Shown here: piece by piece, positions 1-9,715 of the stretch
Layout of the letters: the number at the start of each line of letters is the position of its first letter
Position numbering within the stretch: position 1 is the stretch's first letter
DNA from: Paralithodes platypus
Taxonomy: Eukaryota > Arthropoda > Malacostraca > Decapoda > Lithodidae
Assembly: GCA_032716605.1 (NCBI GenBank)
Contig: CM064480.1
Coordinates: forward strand, 40,288,791-40,352,790
DNA: 64,000 nucleotides
Reading direction: 5' to 3'
Position numbers and translations under genes: made by a program
Notes under the pieces: generated by a model
The model's database searches: none
The model's input: the letters and a program-made list of their open reading frames with translations, nothing else
Told to the model about the DNA's origin: nothing

Positions 1-230
1 GGGGTGGAGGAGAGGGAGAGAGTAGTGGAGGAGAGGAAGAGAAGGAGAGCAGGTGTGGAGGGAGAGAGGGGTGGGGGAGAGGGAGAGAGAGGTGGAGGAG
101 AGGGAGAGAGTGGTGGTGGAGAGGGAGAGAGGGGTGGTGGAGAGGGAGAGAGTGGTGGAGGAGAGGAAGAGAAGGAGAGCAGGTCTGGAGGGAGAGAGGG
201 GTGGAGGAGAGGGAGAAAGGGTCGCTCTAC
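1..230. repeat. purine-rich GA minisatellite
   Basis: The stretch is almost pure G and A on the plus strand, built from variants of a short unit around ggagagggagaga with interspersed gtggtgg. It reads open in several frames only because it lacks pyrimidine-bearing stop codons. I read it as a degenerate minisatellite abutting the LINE relic that follows. Confidence 0.85.
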
Positions 231-1420
231 TGGTGATCTTCTTTCATATCTTACTAACTCTTGGTCATCCTTCTTTCGGGACTTCGGTGAGACCTTTTCC
301 ATTGTGCTAGACATATCGAAGGCCTTTGATAGAGTCTGGCACAAATCGTTTATTTCTAAACTACCCTCCTTCAGTTTCTATCCCTCCATCTGTGCCTTTG
401 TCTCTAATTTCCTTTCCAGCTGTTCCATAGCTGCGGTTGTGGACGGCCAACGCTCACTTCCTCATCCTATCAACTCCGGTGTTCCTCAGGACTCAGTCCT
501 ATCTCCCATTCTCTTTCTAATTTTCATAAATTATCTTCTCAACTGTATGTACTTCCAGTCCCATCCATTTATACGCCAGACGACTCTACCTAACACTACT
601 CAATTAGTTTTCTGGAGCCCCCCCCCCCCCCCCCCGCCAGCAATCCATCAAAAACAAACTTAATGAAGCCATGCAACACTTATCTTCTGATCTAACTACT
701 ATTTCCAATTGGGGCAGAGAAAACCTTGTTGCCTTTAATGCTTCCAAAACCCAATTTCTCCATCTTACAACCCGTCGGGAACTCCCAAAGGAGTATCCCC
801 TATATTTCAACAATACACAAATCAATCCTTCATCTTCTCAATATTCTCGGTGTCTCGTTTTCTTATGCTCTCTCCTGGAGGGACCATATTACCAGTCTTG
901 CTAAGGCAGCCTCCCAGAAACTGGGTGTGCTAAACCGCCTCAAGGGGTTCTTTTCCCCTGCATAGCTTCTGGCTCTGTACAGGGGCACAGTGCATCCTTG
1001 TAGGCCTATTGAGTATTGTTCATATGTGTGGGGTGGATCCTCTCACACTACACTCCCAGACAAAGTAGAATTTCCTATCATTAACTACCGTCCACTCACC
1101 AACTCACTGCAATCTCTCTTCGTCGCAATGTTGCATCTCTTTCGCTATTCTATCGCTACTACAATAATCAGTGTTCCTCAGATCTATCCCAGTGTATACC
1201 ACCTTCTATATGTAGGGTGCGTAGTACCCGTCTTGCAACACAATCCCACCCCTACTCTGTGCCACTCTCCAACCCAAGAGTGAACCATTATTCTCAGTAT
1301 TTCTTCTATTCAACAGCTGAGCTCTGGAACTCTCTCCCAGAATAACTTTCCCTCTTTCTATGACTTAGATTGCTTCAAACTTTGTGTGTCCAGGCATTTT
1401 TGCTCGAACGTCCCTTGATT
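215..1420 (+). pseudogene. LINE reverse transcriptase relic (CR1/jockey type)
   Basis: This is a decayed non-LTR retrotransposon reverse transcriptase. One frame shows LDISKAFDRVWH (about 305-345, first catalytic Asp region) and SGVPQDSVLSPILFLIF (about 475-527, where the second residue after VPQ is usually G). The expected YADD box lies at 572-584 but has one extra base at 578 that breaks the frame. A homopolymer C run (618-636) adds another break. C-terminal segments follow in other frames: NWGRENLVAFNASKTQF near 705, KAASQKLGVLNRLKGFF near 903-960, a CSYVWGG motif near 1018-1035, and STAELWNSLPE near 1313-1343. This order is typical of CR1/jockey RTs. No endonuclease or ORF1 is visible, so the copy is 5' truncated. 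It is certainly dead; the clade assignment is tentative. Confidence 0.85.
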
Positions 1421-1551
1421 TTGGCCCTGTCACTCTTTCAACTCTGGGGAAAGCACTCGCTACATACAGTTCTGCCTTTTGTCTCCCTCGCTCACATAGA
1501 AAAAATACAAAATCTATCATTGATTCCTTGCACTATAATATCTTCCATACC

Positions 1552-1644
1552 CCTTCACCTCTATTACTTGAATCCATTCCCCTCACCTCTATTACTTGAA
1601 TCCATTCCCCTCACCTCTATTACTTGAATCCATTCCCATCGAAT

Positions 1645-1679
<35 letters not shown>
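1552..1679. repeat. 28-bp triplicate plus poly-T run
   Basis: Three tandem copies of a roughly 28-bp unit (ccattcccctcacctctatt followed by acttgaat) lie at 1552-1640, then an uninterrupted T run at about 1648-1679. The T run could be the A tail of an antisense retroposon. From 1681 to about 1840 I see no recognisable feature. Confidence 0.7.
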
Positions 1680-1685
<6 letters not shown>

Positions 1686-1840
1686 ACAATGATTGGATAT
1701 ATAACGCTAACATACATCCCTGTGAACATACTATACAACAATACACATTCTGCATCCACCTTGTTCACTCTATATGTCATACTATCCACAACTTCATTCA
1801 TACTAGATCACATGTCTTTCTCCTTGTCTTGTCTCTGTCT

Positions 1841-2516
1841 TAAGGGGAGGTATTTAGTTTGTTCCTACTTTTTCATCAAGCTTAAAATTACATCCCCTAG
1901 ACCCCCTTTCAAGATAAATTTGTACATTTTTCGATAGAAAAATTTCCAGGCCGGAGGCCGGTTGCTCTTAAATTACAGGCTCGCTGTCGCTCGCCAGGAA
2001 AAAATCGACACCTTAACGGCACGAAAGGTCTTAAAATTGACAGAAATGGGGCAAACTGTCTTAAAATATCCAAACTACTAGGGCGAAGGTCTTAAAATCT
2101 CAAAAGCAATGGGGCTAAACGTGAGGGAGAAAGGGGTCCAGAAAAAAATCCCTCAAGTGGATATCTCCCCTTAAGGGGAGGCAGTTGGTTTTAGAGTCTT
2201 CCTCCTCCCTCATGTTTAGCCCTATTAGTTATGAGATTTCAAGACATTCTCCCCATTAGTTTGGCGATATTCAGACCTTTTGCCCCATTTATTTGCCAAT
2301 ATTAAGACCTTTCGTGCCATTTAGGGTTCTATTTTTTTCCTGGCAAGCGATAGCGAGTCTGTATTTGAAGAGGAATCGCCCTTCGGCTGGGACATTTTTC
2401 TACCGAAAAATTTACAAATTTATATCGAAGGGGCGTCTTGTGGGTGTTTTTTTAAGTTTGGTGGAGGTTTAGAGAGCAAACTAAACCCCTTCCTTAAACC
2501 ATTGAGCCGAACCAGT
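1841..2516. repeat. MITE family A, head-to-head inverted pair
   Basis: Two copies of a roughly 330-bp repeat lie in opposite orientation and meet near 2165-2170. The left copy (about 1841-2165) carries gtacatttttcgatagaaaa, the hairpin ggccggaggccgg, a ctcgctgtcgctcgcc block and several taaaat-type spacers. The right copy has the same blocks reverse complemented (gcgatagcgag near 2349, acatttttctaccgaaaaat near 2390). Both ends read cttaaggggaggt-like. No coding capacity is visible. The structure resembles a foldback or MITE family; no transposase was recognised for it. Confidence 0.75.
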
Positions 2517-2546
2517 AAATTATGCTGCAAAAATACCATCTGAGCT

Positions 2547-3013
2547 CCCTTTAAGGGGAGGTTTTTAGTTTGGTCTCTAGGTATCCATCAAGCTTAAGAT
2601 TACACCCCCTTGAGCCCCTTTCAAGATAAATTTGTACATTTTTCGGTAGAAAAATGTCCCGGCTTAAGGCCGGTTCCTCTTAACTGTCTTCGTGGTGCGA
2701 TGTATAAGGTGTTGATTTTCGGTGTGAGCATCCTGGGTTCGAGTCCACGGACTGGTTTGTAAATTTCATTAATCGATTTTAGGAGTACGGTTGGTTGTTG
2801 GAAGGAACATAATAATTACAGGCTCGCTATCGCTCGCCAGGATAAAATCGACACCTAAATGGCACGAAAGGTCTTAAAATTGACAGAAATGGGTCGAAAG
2901 TTCTTAAACTCGTCAAAATAATGGGGCGAACGTCTTAAAAATAGAAAAGCAATGGGGCTATACATGAGGGAGAAAGAAGTCAAGAAAAAAATCCCTCAAG
3001 TGGAAACCTCCCT
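2547..3013 (+). repeat. MITE family A copy with internal tRNA-like insert
   Basis: A third copy of the 1841 repeat, in the orientation of the left copy, starting at cctttaaggggaggt and ending at ccctcaagtggaaacctccc. It is interrupted between about 2690 and 2820 by a segment with a tRNA-like B box (ggttcgagtcc near 2735) and complementary ends (gtcttcgtgg against ccacggac), suggesting a small tRNA-derived insertion. Confidence 0.7.
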
Positions 3014-3031
3014 TTAACTTGGTCTGTCTTT

Positions 3032-3124
3032 AACACACTCTAGCAGCTCACACCTCCATCACCGATAATTGGATATTAACACACTCTAGCAGCTCACACC
3101 TCCGTCACCGATAATTGCATATGT
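3032..3124. repeat. 46-bp tandem duplication
   Basis: Two adjacent copies of a 46-bp unit beginning taacacactctagcagctca and ending around gataattg(g/c)atat. They differ at only a few positions, so the duplication is recent. Confidence 0.8.
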
Positions 3125-3295
3125 AGCGACCATATACATACCTCTCTAAGATTCTGAGAAATACGGTTCAGCTCATATCTTGCATATCACTCCCTCACAA
3201 ATCGCATCTACCTTTCTCACTTTTTCTTGTACACTATCCAATGTGTCTTTATTTGGTCTGAACACAACATACACATACATACACACTCACACATA

Positions 3296-3700
3296 GCCCG
3301 TAGCCTAGTAGGTAGAGCTCTCGTCTCACACACGAGGGATCGGGGGTTCAATCCCCGGCCGGGCGGAGACAAATTGGGCTTGTCTCCTTTCATGTGTTAG
3401 CCTCAGTTCACCTAGCTGTAAATAGGTACCTGGAATAAGTGGACGACGTTGTGACGTCCCATCTGGGGTTGGCAAAAATGGTACAAGGCGAGATGGGTAT
3501 CATATGGTTCAACTAAGCTGATGGCTACCTAAGCCTTCGGGCGAGACGGTACCGTCTATAGTGAGAATGGTTACATGGTACCATACAGATCCACCCTAAG
3601 CCTTCGTTTCCGATGTCGCCAATTGGCTAAAATACAGACTACACACACATCCACAGCCATTCCAACAGTACATAAAACACTTAACATGCATTTCACGCAA
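3296..3700 (+). repeat. tRNA-derived SINE (tRNA-Val-like head)
   Basis: The head at 3296-3364 folds as a tRNA. An A box (tagcctagtagg) is followed by a 5-bp anticodon stem (ctcgt/acgag) with a 7-nt loop at 3325-3331 holding CAC (Val). The T arm is perfect (cgggg-gttcaat-ccccg). The acceptor has only five good pairs and lacks two bases before T8, so it is not a functional tRNA. The unrelated tail contains cctagctgtaaataggtacc, a block I recall from tRNA-derived invertebrate SINEs. The 3' end is uncertain; I stop it near 3700 before the CA run. Confidence 0.75.
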
Positions 3701-3779
3701 TACATTCCCAGTTAAGGAGGCGCGATAATAATGAGCTTAGCTCGCATTGCGTGGATTCCCCTTGACGAATAAGTAACTG

Positions 3780-3784
<5 letters not shown>

Positions 3785-3832
<48 letters not shown>
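3785..3832. repeat. (CA)n microsatellite
   Basis: About 24 uninterrupted CA dinucleotides, directly followed by a second tRNA-like SINE head. Confidence 0.95.
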
Positions 3833-3835
<3 letters not shown>

Positions 3836-3990
3836 GCGCGGCTGACTCAGTGGTACCGTCCCTGCCTGCAACCCAGCAGGCCCGGGTTCAAATCTCGCTC
3901 AGGTCGATGAAGGTTTTCCGAGACATTGCCGGCGGTTACCATGTCCCTTGAGCAAGGAGATGGGTAATTGTCACTGATAATAATGTCTAG
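3833..3990 (+). repeat. second tRNA-derived SINE head
   Basis: An A-box-like tgactcagtggt is followed by an anticodon-stem pair cctgc/gcagg with an enlarged loop containing GCA, and a B box ggttcaaatct. The oversized loop and weak B box argue against a working tRNA. The trailing sequence (gatgaaggttttccgagaca onward) is a SINE body with no coding potential. It differs from the 3296 SINE, so two SINE families are present. Confidence 0.65.
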
Positions 3991-4047
3991 GAAGCGGGAC
4001 AATACGAGCCGAAAACTCAATTCCTGTCAAACTACAATTATGAATTA

Positions 4048-4049
<2 letters not shown>

Positions 4050-4138
<89 letters not shown>
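4050..4138. repeat. (CT)n microsatellite
   Basis: About 44 CT dinucleotides without interruption. The apparent poly-Leu-Ser ORF across it is an artefact of the repeat. Confidence 0.97.
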
Positions 4139-4141
<3 letters not shown>

Positions 4142-4264
4142 CCCATTCCAGCTCTCGCCTCCATCACCTTACCTCCTTCCTATCGACCAATGACTGGAGA
4201 TTCACCGACAATATACGTCCCTCTCTGAGAAGTATGACTCGGGCCTATCACTGGTTTGTGTATC

Positions 4265-4600
4265 ACCACTCCTTCAAGGGGAGACACACCGTTTTTCTGG
4301 ACCCCCTTCTCCCTAATATTTAGCCCCACTAGTTTTGAGATTTTAAGACGTTGGTTCCATTAGTTTGGGGATTTTATGACCTTTAACCCCATTTCTTTGT
4401 CAATATTAGGACCCTTCGTGCCATTTAGGTGTCGATTTTTTCCTGGCGAGCGATAGCGAACCTGTAATTTTAGGAGGAATCGGCCTTTGGCCGGGACATT
4501 TTTCTACCGAAAAATGTACAAATCTATCTTGAAGGGGGGAGTCTAGGGAGTGTTTTTCTAAGCTTGATGGAGGTCTAGGGAGGAAACTAAACAAATATAT
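4265..4600 (-). repeat. MITE family A copy, reverse orientation
   Basis: Carries the same ordered blocks as the right-hand copy at 2170-2516: tttagccccactagtttgag near 4320, a cctggcgagcgatagcgaac block near 4442, ggccgggacatttttctacc near 4490, and gatggaggtctagggaggaa near 4566. It is non-coding. From 4600 to 4741 nothing further is recognised. Confidence 0.75.
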
Positions 4601-4741
4601 GAATAAATTAATTAATAGACCAAACAAACAGCCACTGTCCTCTTAAGCCTCTTCACCATTATCACCTCACACTATTTGCACCTCCTCTGTTACCTTCATC
4701 ATAATAGTTGTACCTCCAAAATCACACGTTTTCTATATTTC

Positions 4742-5506
4742 TTTAACCCATGCAGTACAGGTGACGTCCTTTTCAATATACTTTGGCAACTCTAAGACGA
4801 TTTTGTTCAGATTAGGAAGGTTCTCTGGGATTAGTAAGGCTTCACACAATCTCAAATTCTCAACCAATCCTTTTAACTACTGCAGAGGGCGGGTGCCCAA
4901 CCCCGAAAAGGGTTGAAATAGGGGAGCTATCCCCCCGCCAAAGGCGGCTTTCTAGGGCCTTTCCTAGCTGATGCTGAGAGGATTGGGTTCTAGTCATGTG
5001 GTGATGGGCTGGTCTATCAGAGTGAGAACTGAGCGATCTCTGCCATACCCATAGCTTACTCTGACTGTTCCTTTTACTTATATATTTTCTAGATCTCAAG
5101 TGACGGTGTCTCCTCCGTGGATTGACCTCCCTACTGCCAACCTAGAAGTTGGCAGAGTGGAAGCCAAAGCGTCACATTTTTCCTTCGCCCCTCAACTTTC
5201 TCTTCATAATTGCTGAGGGGCACAGGGCCCTGGGTGGGGCTTTCCTGGGCGTTTCCGCACCCTCCTCAGCTCCCCGCCATGGAGTAGCGTCGGTCACCCA
5301 GGCTTTATTGTGGTAGGCAGGGAGGGTTCTGTTGGGACAGTCGGTTATGGCCTTGGCCTTGCTCTGGGCCTTGGGGCTGTTCGGCCAGGCAGCCTGGGGA
5401 ACAGCAACAACAACAAAACTACTGCAGATCCTTCCTAAGCTGCATAATATCGTCTAAGTATAGCTATAATAGAATATAACACGTCGCTGGTACTCAAAGG
5501 GTTAAA
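4742..5506. mobile_element. MITE family B (TTTAACCC termini) split by a retroposon
   Basis: The outer ends are inverted: tttaaccca...tgacgtcctttt at 4742 and the complement of acgtcgctggtactcaaagg plus gttaaa at 5481-5506, with further pairing tctaagacgat against atcgtctaagtat. A second, uninterrupted copy lies at about 6620-6823. Without the insert at 4887-5416 this copy would be about 220 bp, matching the second copy. No ORF is present, so this is a short inverted-repeat non-autonomous element. Confidence 0.75.
4887..5416 (+). mobile_element. short retroposon insertion with 12-bp target duplication
   Basis: Exactly bounded by a direct repeat aactactgcaga (4875-4886 and 5417-5428). The insert is 530 bp, moderately GC-rich, and ends in an A-rich tail (aacagcaacaacaacaaa). 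A variable-length duplication plus an A-rich 3' end is the mark of LINE-mediated insertion. No RT motif is visible, so it is either a 5'-truncated LINE 3' end or a SINE-like retroposon. Confidence 0.8.
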
Positions 5507-5579
5507 CTTTACATTGCACCCGTTTTACGTTAGTCATCCAAACTTGAAACTTCCCACCTTTTCGTTCATAAATTCTGTA

Positions 5580-5940
5580 CATTCACTCTTCATCCCGTTT
5601 GTCTTCATCCACACCGTCAACACATTCACTCTTCATCCCGTTTGTCTTCATCCACACCGTCAACACATTCTCTCTTCATCCCGTTTGTCTTCATCCACAC
5701 CGTCAACACATTCACTCTTCATCCACACCGTCAACACATTCACTCTTCATCCCGTTTGTCTTCATCCACACCGTCAACACATTCACTCTTCATCCCGTTT
5801 GTCTTCATCCACACCGTCAACATATTCTCTTCATCCCGTTTGTCTTCATCCACACCGTCAACACATTCACTCTTCATCCACACCGTCAACACATTCACTC
5901 TTCATCCCGTTTGGCTTCATCCACACCGTCAACACATTTT
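5580..5940. repeat. 43-bp minisatellite
   Basis: About eight tandem copies of a unit reading cattcactcttcatcccgt then ttgtcttcatccacaccgtcaaca, with two copies shortened by loss of the cccgtttgtcttcat part. Because 43 is not a multiple of three, the same repeat gives long open frames in all three plus frames. It is not coding. Confidence 0.9.
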
Positions 5941-5974
5941 CTTCTGCCATCCTCACATTATCTTGTTGTTTTTC

Positions 5975-6355
5975 TTAAGGGAGGTCACCGTTTTTGTTTT
6001 CCTCTTTCTCTCGTTTTCTCTCTTTTCCTGGCTTGTATCCATTCGGCCCCATTCAGCCAACTGTTTTAAGACGTTTATCTCCATTCAGGTGTCGATTTCT
6101 TCCTGGCGAGCGATCGCGAGCCAGCATTGTATGGAGGAATCCGGCTTCGCCGTAGACATTTTTCTATCTAAAAATGTACAAATTTAGCTTGCTGTCAAAA
6201 CAAAATTATATATATGCTGGTTCGCTACCGCTCGCCAAGAAAATATTGACTCCTAGATGGGGATAAACGTCTTAAAACAGTAGGCTGAATTGGGCCGAAT
6301 GGATACAAGCCAAAGAGAGAGGGAGAGAAAGAAAAAAAAACGAGGTGGCCCCCCT
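5975..6355. repeat. foldback repeat related to MITE family A
   Basis: A palindrome of about 380 bp. The left arm (cttaagggaggtcaccg...cctggcgagcgatcgcgagc...ttctatctaaaaatgtacaa) is repeated as a reverse complement on the right (tggttcgctaccgctcgcca...cgaggtggccccccttaa). The axis lies near 6185-6205. It shares the gcgagcgatcgcgag and acatttttcta blocks with the copies at 1841-4600. The interval 6360-6600 has no recognised feature. Confidence 0.7.
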
Positions 6356-6619
6356 TAATTCACACCGTCAACACCCTTTCTTCTGACATCCTCACAATAT
6401 CTCTTTATTGTTTTTAAATCAATCAATTCACCCAAATATTATTTCTCCTTCACCATATGTACTGCTCTGTGCTGTGTTAATGTCTGTCAGATGTTGAATA
6501 GGGTGGGTAAGTGTAGGAATGTGTTTGTATATTTCACTCGATATGAAGAAATGAAGCTTAGGCATTGCTGATACCAATTATTGATCCAAACATAATTGGT
6601 GCCGAGACATCACTTATTA

Positions 6620-6823
6620 GCGCGACTGTACCGGCGACGTCTTTTCAATTGTATTCTAGCTATATTTAGACGGTTTTGTGCAGTTTAATGAGGGCTTCCA
6701 GCAATTAACAGGCTTCGAACTATCTCACTTTGACCTTTTACTACCTCAGATCCTTTTGAACTGCACAAAATCGTCTATATATAGGTAGAATAGAAATCAA
6801 TAGGCTGGTACTCAAAGGGTTAA
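6620..6823. repeat. MITE family B, intact copy
   Basis: Inner and outer inverted blocks match the split copy at 4742-5506: ccggcgacgtcttttcaatt with ctatatttagacggttttgt on the left, acaaaatcgtctatatatag with ggctggtactcaaagggtta on the right. Non-coding. Confidence 0.7.
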
Positions 6824-6971
6824 CCTACTTCTTCGTCATAGTCATCTATTTCTCACCGTTCGCACTTTCTCTCTCCGCGTCTTTTCTGTTTCGCTACCTT
6901 TACATTTTATTTCACAAAATATTTACTCTTCAATTAGCACTCGCTAACCTGGCCTCGTCTAACTATTTTTA

Positions 6972-6974
<3 letters not shown>

Positions 6975-7038
<64 letters not shown>

Positions 7039-7065
7039 ATACGAACGATCATGAAGGATAATTGC

Positions 7066-7145
<80 letters not shown>
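6975..7145. repeat. (CT)n and (TA)n microsatellites
   Basis: A CT run with one interruption at about 6975-7033, and a long TA run at about 7068-7145. Confidence 0.95.
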
Positions 7146-7147
<2 letters not shown>

Positions 7148-7199
7148 CTAAGACGTTACTCTCTTTTTCCCGGATATACGAACGATCACTTATAACTGT

Positions 7200-7405
7200 G
7201 TTATGTTACTAACCCATCTGTCCCCTACTAACTTCCTAATCTTGCAACGGACATTAGTTCCAGGGCAATTGTTCCCTATCCAATTGTCCCTTACCCACTC
7301 TAAGCCACTGCTTGGACACTTGATCCGGTCAGTGTTTTGGAGGACAAGCATCCTAGATGAGTCACTTGACCTGCTGTTGCTGATATTTCCTTTGTAATCT
7401 CTCTC
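7200..7405 (+). repeat. 3' tail fragment of the 13-17 kb LINE family
   Basis: This segment is nearly the same as 17488-17690: both read gttactaacccatctgtccc, then ctactaacttcctaatc, ttagttccagggca, and ttttggaggacaagcaycct, and both end at a tttcctttgta stretch beside ct-rich sequence. At 17.5 kb it directly follows the RT stop region, so here it is a severely 5'-truncated 3' UTR copy of the same family. Confidence 0.85.
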
Positions 7406-7539
7406 TACGTTCACACCATCCATAAGCCTCTTTCATTGTGTCCGACTCTGACAATTCGCTACTGACCATGTACACTGTCGTTCATTTAGTTTGCCTACAC
7501 CTTATTGTGTTGTTATAAGGTATTTACCAAATGCAAATT

Positions 7540-8215
7540 ATTCCTACTCACAATACCTTCCTTCCTATCTCCCTTCCCTTTCTTCCTACTATCCTTCCTT
7601 CTCCTACTCTCCTTCACCTTCCTTCCTACTATCTTTCATTGCCTTCCTAATCTCTCCTTTCTTTCCCTTCCTAATTCTCTTCATTAATTCCTACTCCTCA
7701 TTACTTCGCTTCTGTCTTGACTCAATTCCAGTCCTATCTCCTATCGTCTTCTGTTCCTAATCTCCTTCACTTACGTACTCTACTCCTTCACTTATACTCT
7801 CTATTCCTTCCTTCCTACTTTCCCTTCCTTTCCTTCCTACTCTCCTTCCATTCCGGTTCCTCCATTCCTTCCTTCCTACTCTCTTCCTTCTTTTTTTTCT
7901 TTGTTCCTCCTTCTCCTTCCTACTCTACCTCCTTCCTTCCTACTCTCTTCCTTTCCTTCCTTAACTCTCCTTACCTTCCTTCCTACTCTCATTCCTTCTC
8001 GCTTCCTTCTTTCTTCCTACTCTCCTTACTTCCTACCTACTCTCCTTCCTTCCGTTCCTACTCTCATTCCGTCCTTCCCTTACTCTCATTTCCTTCCTTC
8101 CTACTCTCTTCCGTCCTTCTTACTATCCTTCATTCCTTCCTACCTCCCCTTTTTCCTTCATGCTTCCTTCACTACTCTCTCATTCCTTTCTACTCTAAAT
8201 TTCTCACCTTCTCCG
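7540..8215. repeat. degenerate polypyrimidine (CTTCCTTCCTACT)n tract
   Basis: About 680 bp of almost pure C and T built from cttcc, ctact and cattcc variants. Long apparent ORFs rich in Ser, Phe, Leu and Pro follow from composition alone. A related pure (cttcc)n block reappears at 9634-9715. Confidence 0.9.
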
Positions 8216-8224
8216 TACCTTTAA

Positions 8225-9640
8225 CTTTGGATACCTTTGGATGTGTTCGCCGCTCCTCCTAGTGGCACCAAGGAGCGCGGACGACCCCTCGTTATGGGTG
8301 GCTGATTTGGTTTGGCCAAGTAGACTGTTTGAAGCGACAGCTCGCTCCCTTGCGAGGATGGGCTCGTCTGGCACTTTTGGCAGTTTGCGTTGCGACATCT
8401 AAGGGCTCCTCTTGAAAGTTGTTCTAACGAGCGATTGTCCCTCATGCTCTCTTAGACTCGCCGGGGGAGTTTGTTGATAGAGACGTGGGCCTCTGTGTGA
8501 TAACCAGCACTCTCGCAGAGTGATGAGCCCCCCCCATAGCACCCTGTTATTCAACCGGGGGAGTATTTTCGCCTCCCAGCCTCTCCATATCACTGAATTT
8601 CATGACTATCGGAGTATGTAGGTTTGGATACTAACCCCTCTGCGAACTTTTTCCACGTGTTATTATTAGGGTAAACGTTCTCTTCTACGTTCCATGTGAG
8701 GTACAGGATTTTTTCAACAGTTGCTCCTTAAACGCTCCCAATAGTTTGTGAGATGTTTGATCGAACTGTATATGCGAAGTGAAATTTTTTTCCTTTGTTA
8801 CACTCTCTATCGTCTGTTATTTCACTCTGCTTTGTTATGGGGATATGTTAATACGGCTACAGTATTCAAGCCGCGGTAGAACTAGAGATTTGAAAGAGCG
8901 TTATCATAGGCCATTCACCCGACACCCGTGTTTTAAAAGGTACGCAGAATCCAACCCGTTTAGGACGTTCTCGCAGCCGCACTTTGACCCATGGCGGACA
9001 TTATGTACTTTCGACAACCCATATTTCAGACATTAATACCCCAAGGTCTTTCACACTGTCTTTCCGTTCTATTATTGTGGTTAGATTCTGTTAAGTTAAT
9101 TTGTAATCTTCGGTAACCACCCATTATTATCTACCGTACCGTATTTAATTGGAATTTTTCCTCATTGAATTGCATGTTGTTTTCCCTGGTCCAATGGAAA
9201 CACTAAATTCATGCTTCCTGACAGTCGGCCCAGTGTCCTTCTTGTGTGTTTACTATCTTGCTTAATTGTGTGTCATCACGCAAAAAGACGACACCGTACT
9301 GTGTCTGGTGGTGGTATCTATGTTCGCCAAATTAGTATGAGGAACAGAAGGGGGCGCTAGCACTGTTCCTTGGGGCACTGAGCTTTTGACATCCGAAGGC
9401 GCAGAAGTGACTTGGTTTACTGCTACCGATTGTTTTCGGTTTACGAGGAAATTGTATATCCACCGTCCGATTTTCCCAGTTATACCTTTTGCTTTCAGTT
9501 TGTGGGCTATTATACCATGGTCACATTTAATCAAATGACATTAGCAACAAAATCGGTGTAAATGACATCCACGTTTTTCTTTTCTTCTAGCACTTTAAGA
9601 ATGTTGTCATAGTGTTCCAAAAGTTGTGAGAGACATGATC
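8225..9640 (-). pseudogene. LINE reverse transcriptase relic, minus strand
   Basis: Reading the minus strand from 9640 down, the fragments follow RT order. LSQLLEHYDNILKVLEEKKN is followed by a VDVIYTDF block (about 9625-9560), then DHGIIAHKLKAKGITGKIGR and SVPQGTVLAP (about 9530-9370). A FADD box at 9272-9287 is broken by one extra base at 9278. The C-terminal part follows: a HNKAE segment near 8830, ERRRE near 8690, then fragments with LNNRVLWGGLITLRE, LREHEGQSLV and GQTKSATHNEGSSALL (about 8560-8240). At least six frame changes or stops are needed. The 3' boundary falls at the pyrimidine tract and the 5' boundary at the (cttcc)n block. Confidence 0.85.
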
Positions 9641-9715
9641 TTCCTTCCTTCCTTCCTTCCTACTCTCCTTCCTTCCTTCCTACTCTCCTTCCTTCTGTTG
9701 CTCATTCCTTCCTTA
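9634..9715. repeat. (CTTCC)n pentanucleotide block
   Basis: Pure cttcc repeats with two cttcctactct interruptions, forming the abrupt left border of the GC-rich island. Confidence 0.9.

Noticed and set aside
3296..3364. Functional tRNA-Val
   Set aside because: The acceptor stem has only five pairs and two bases are missing before position 8; a SINE body follows directly.
5580..5940. CRISPR-like array
   Set aside because: Units are contiguous with no unique spacers, and the genome is eukaryotic.
5514..6187. Three overlapping ORFs of 154-181 codons
   Set aside because: They are the same 43-bp minisatellite read in three frames.
7491..8262. Ser/Phe/Leu-rich ORFs
   Set aside because: Produced by the polypyrimidine tract; no start context or domain.
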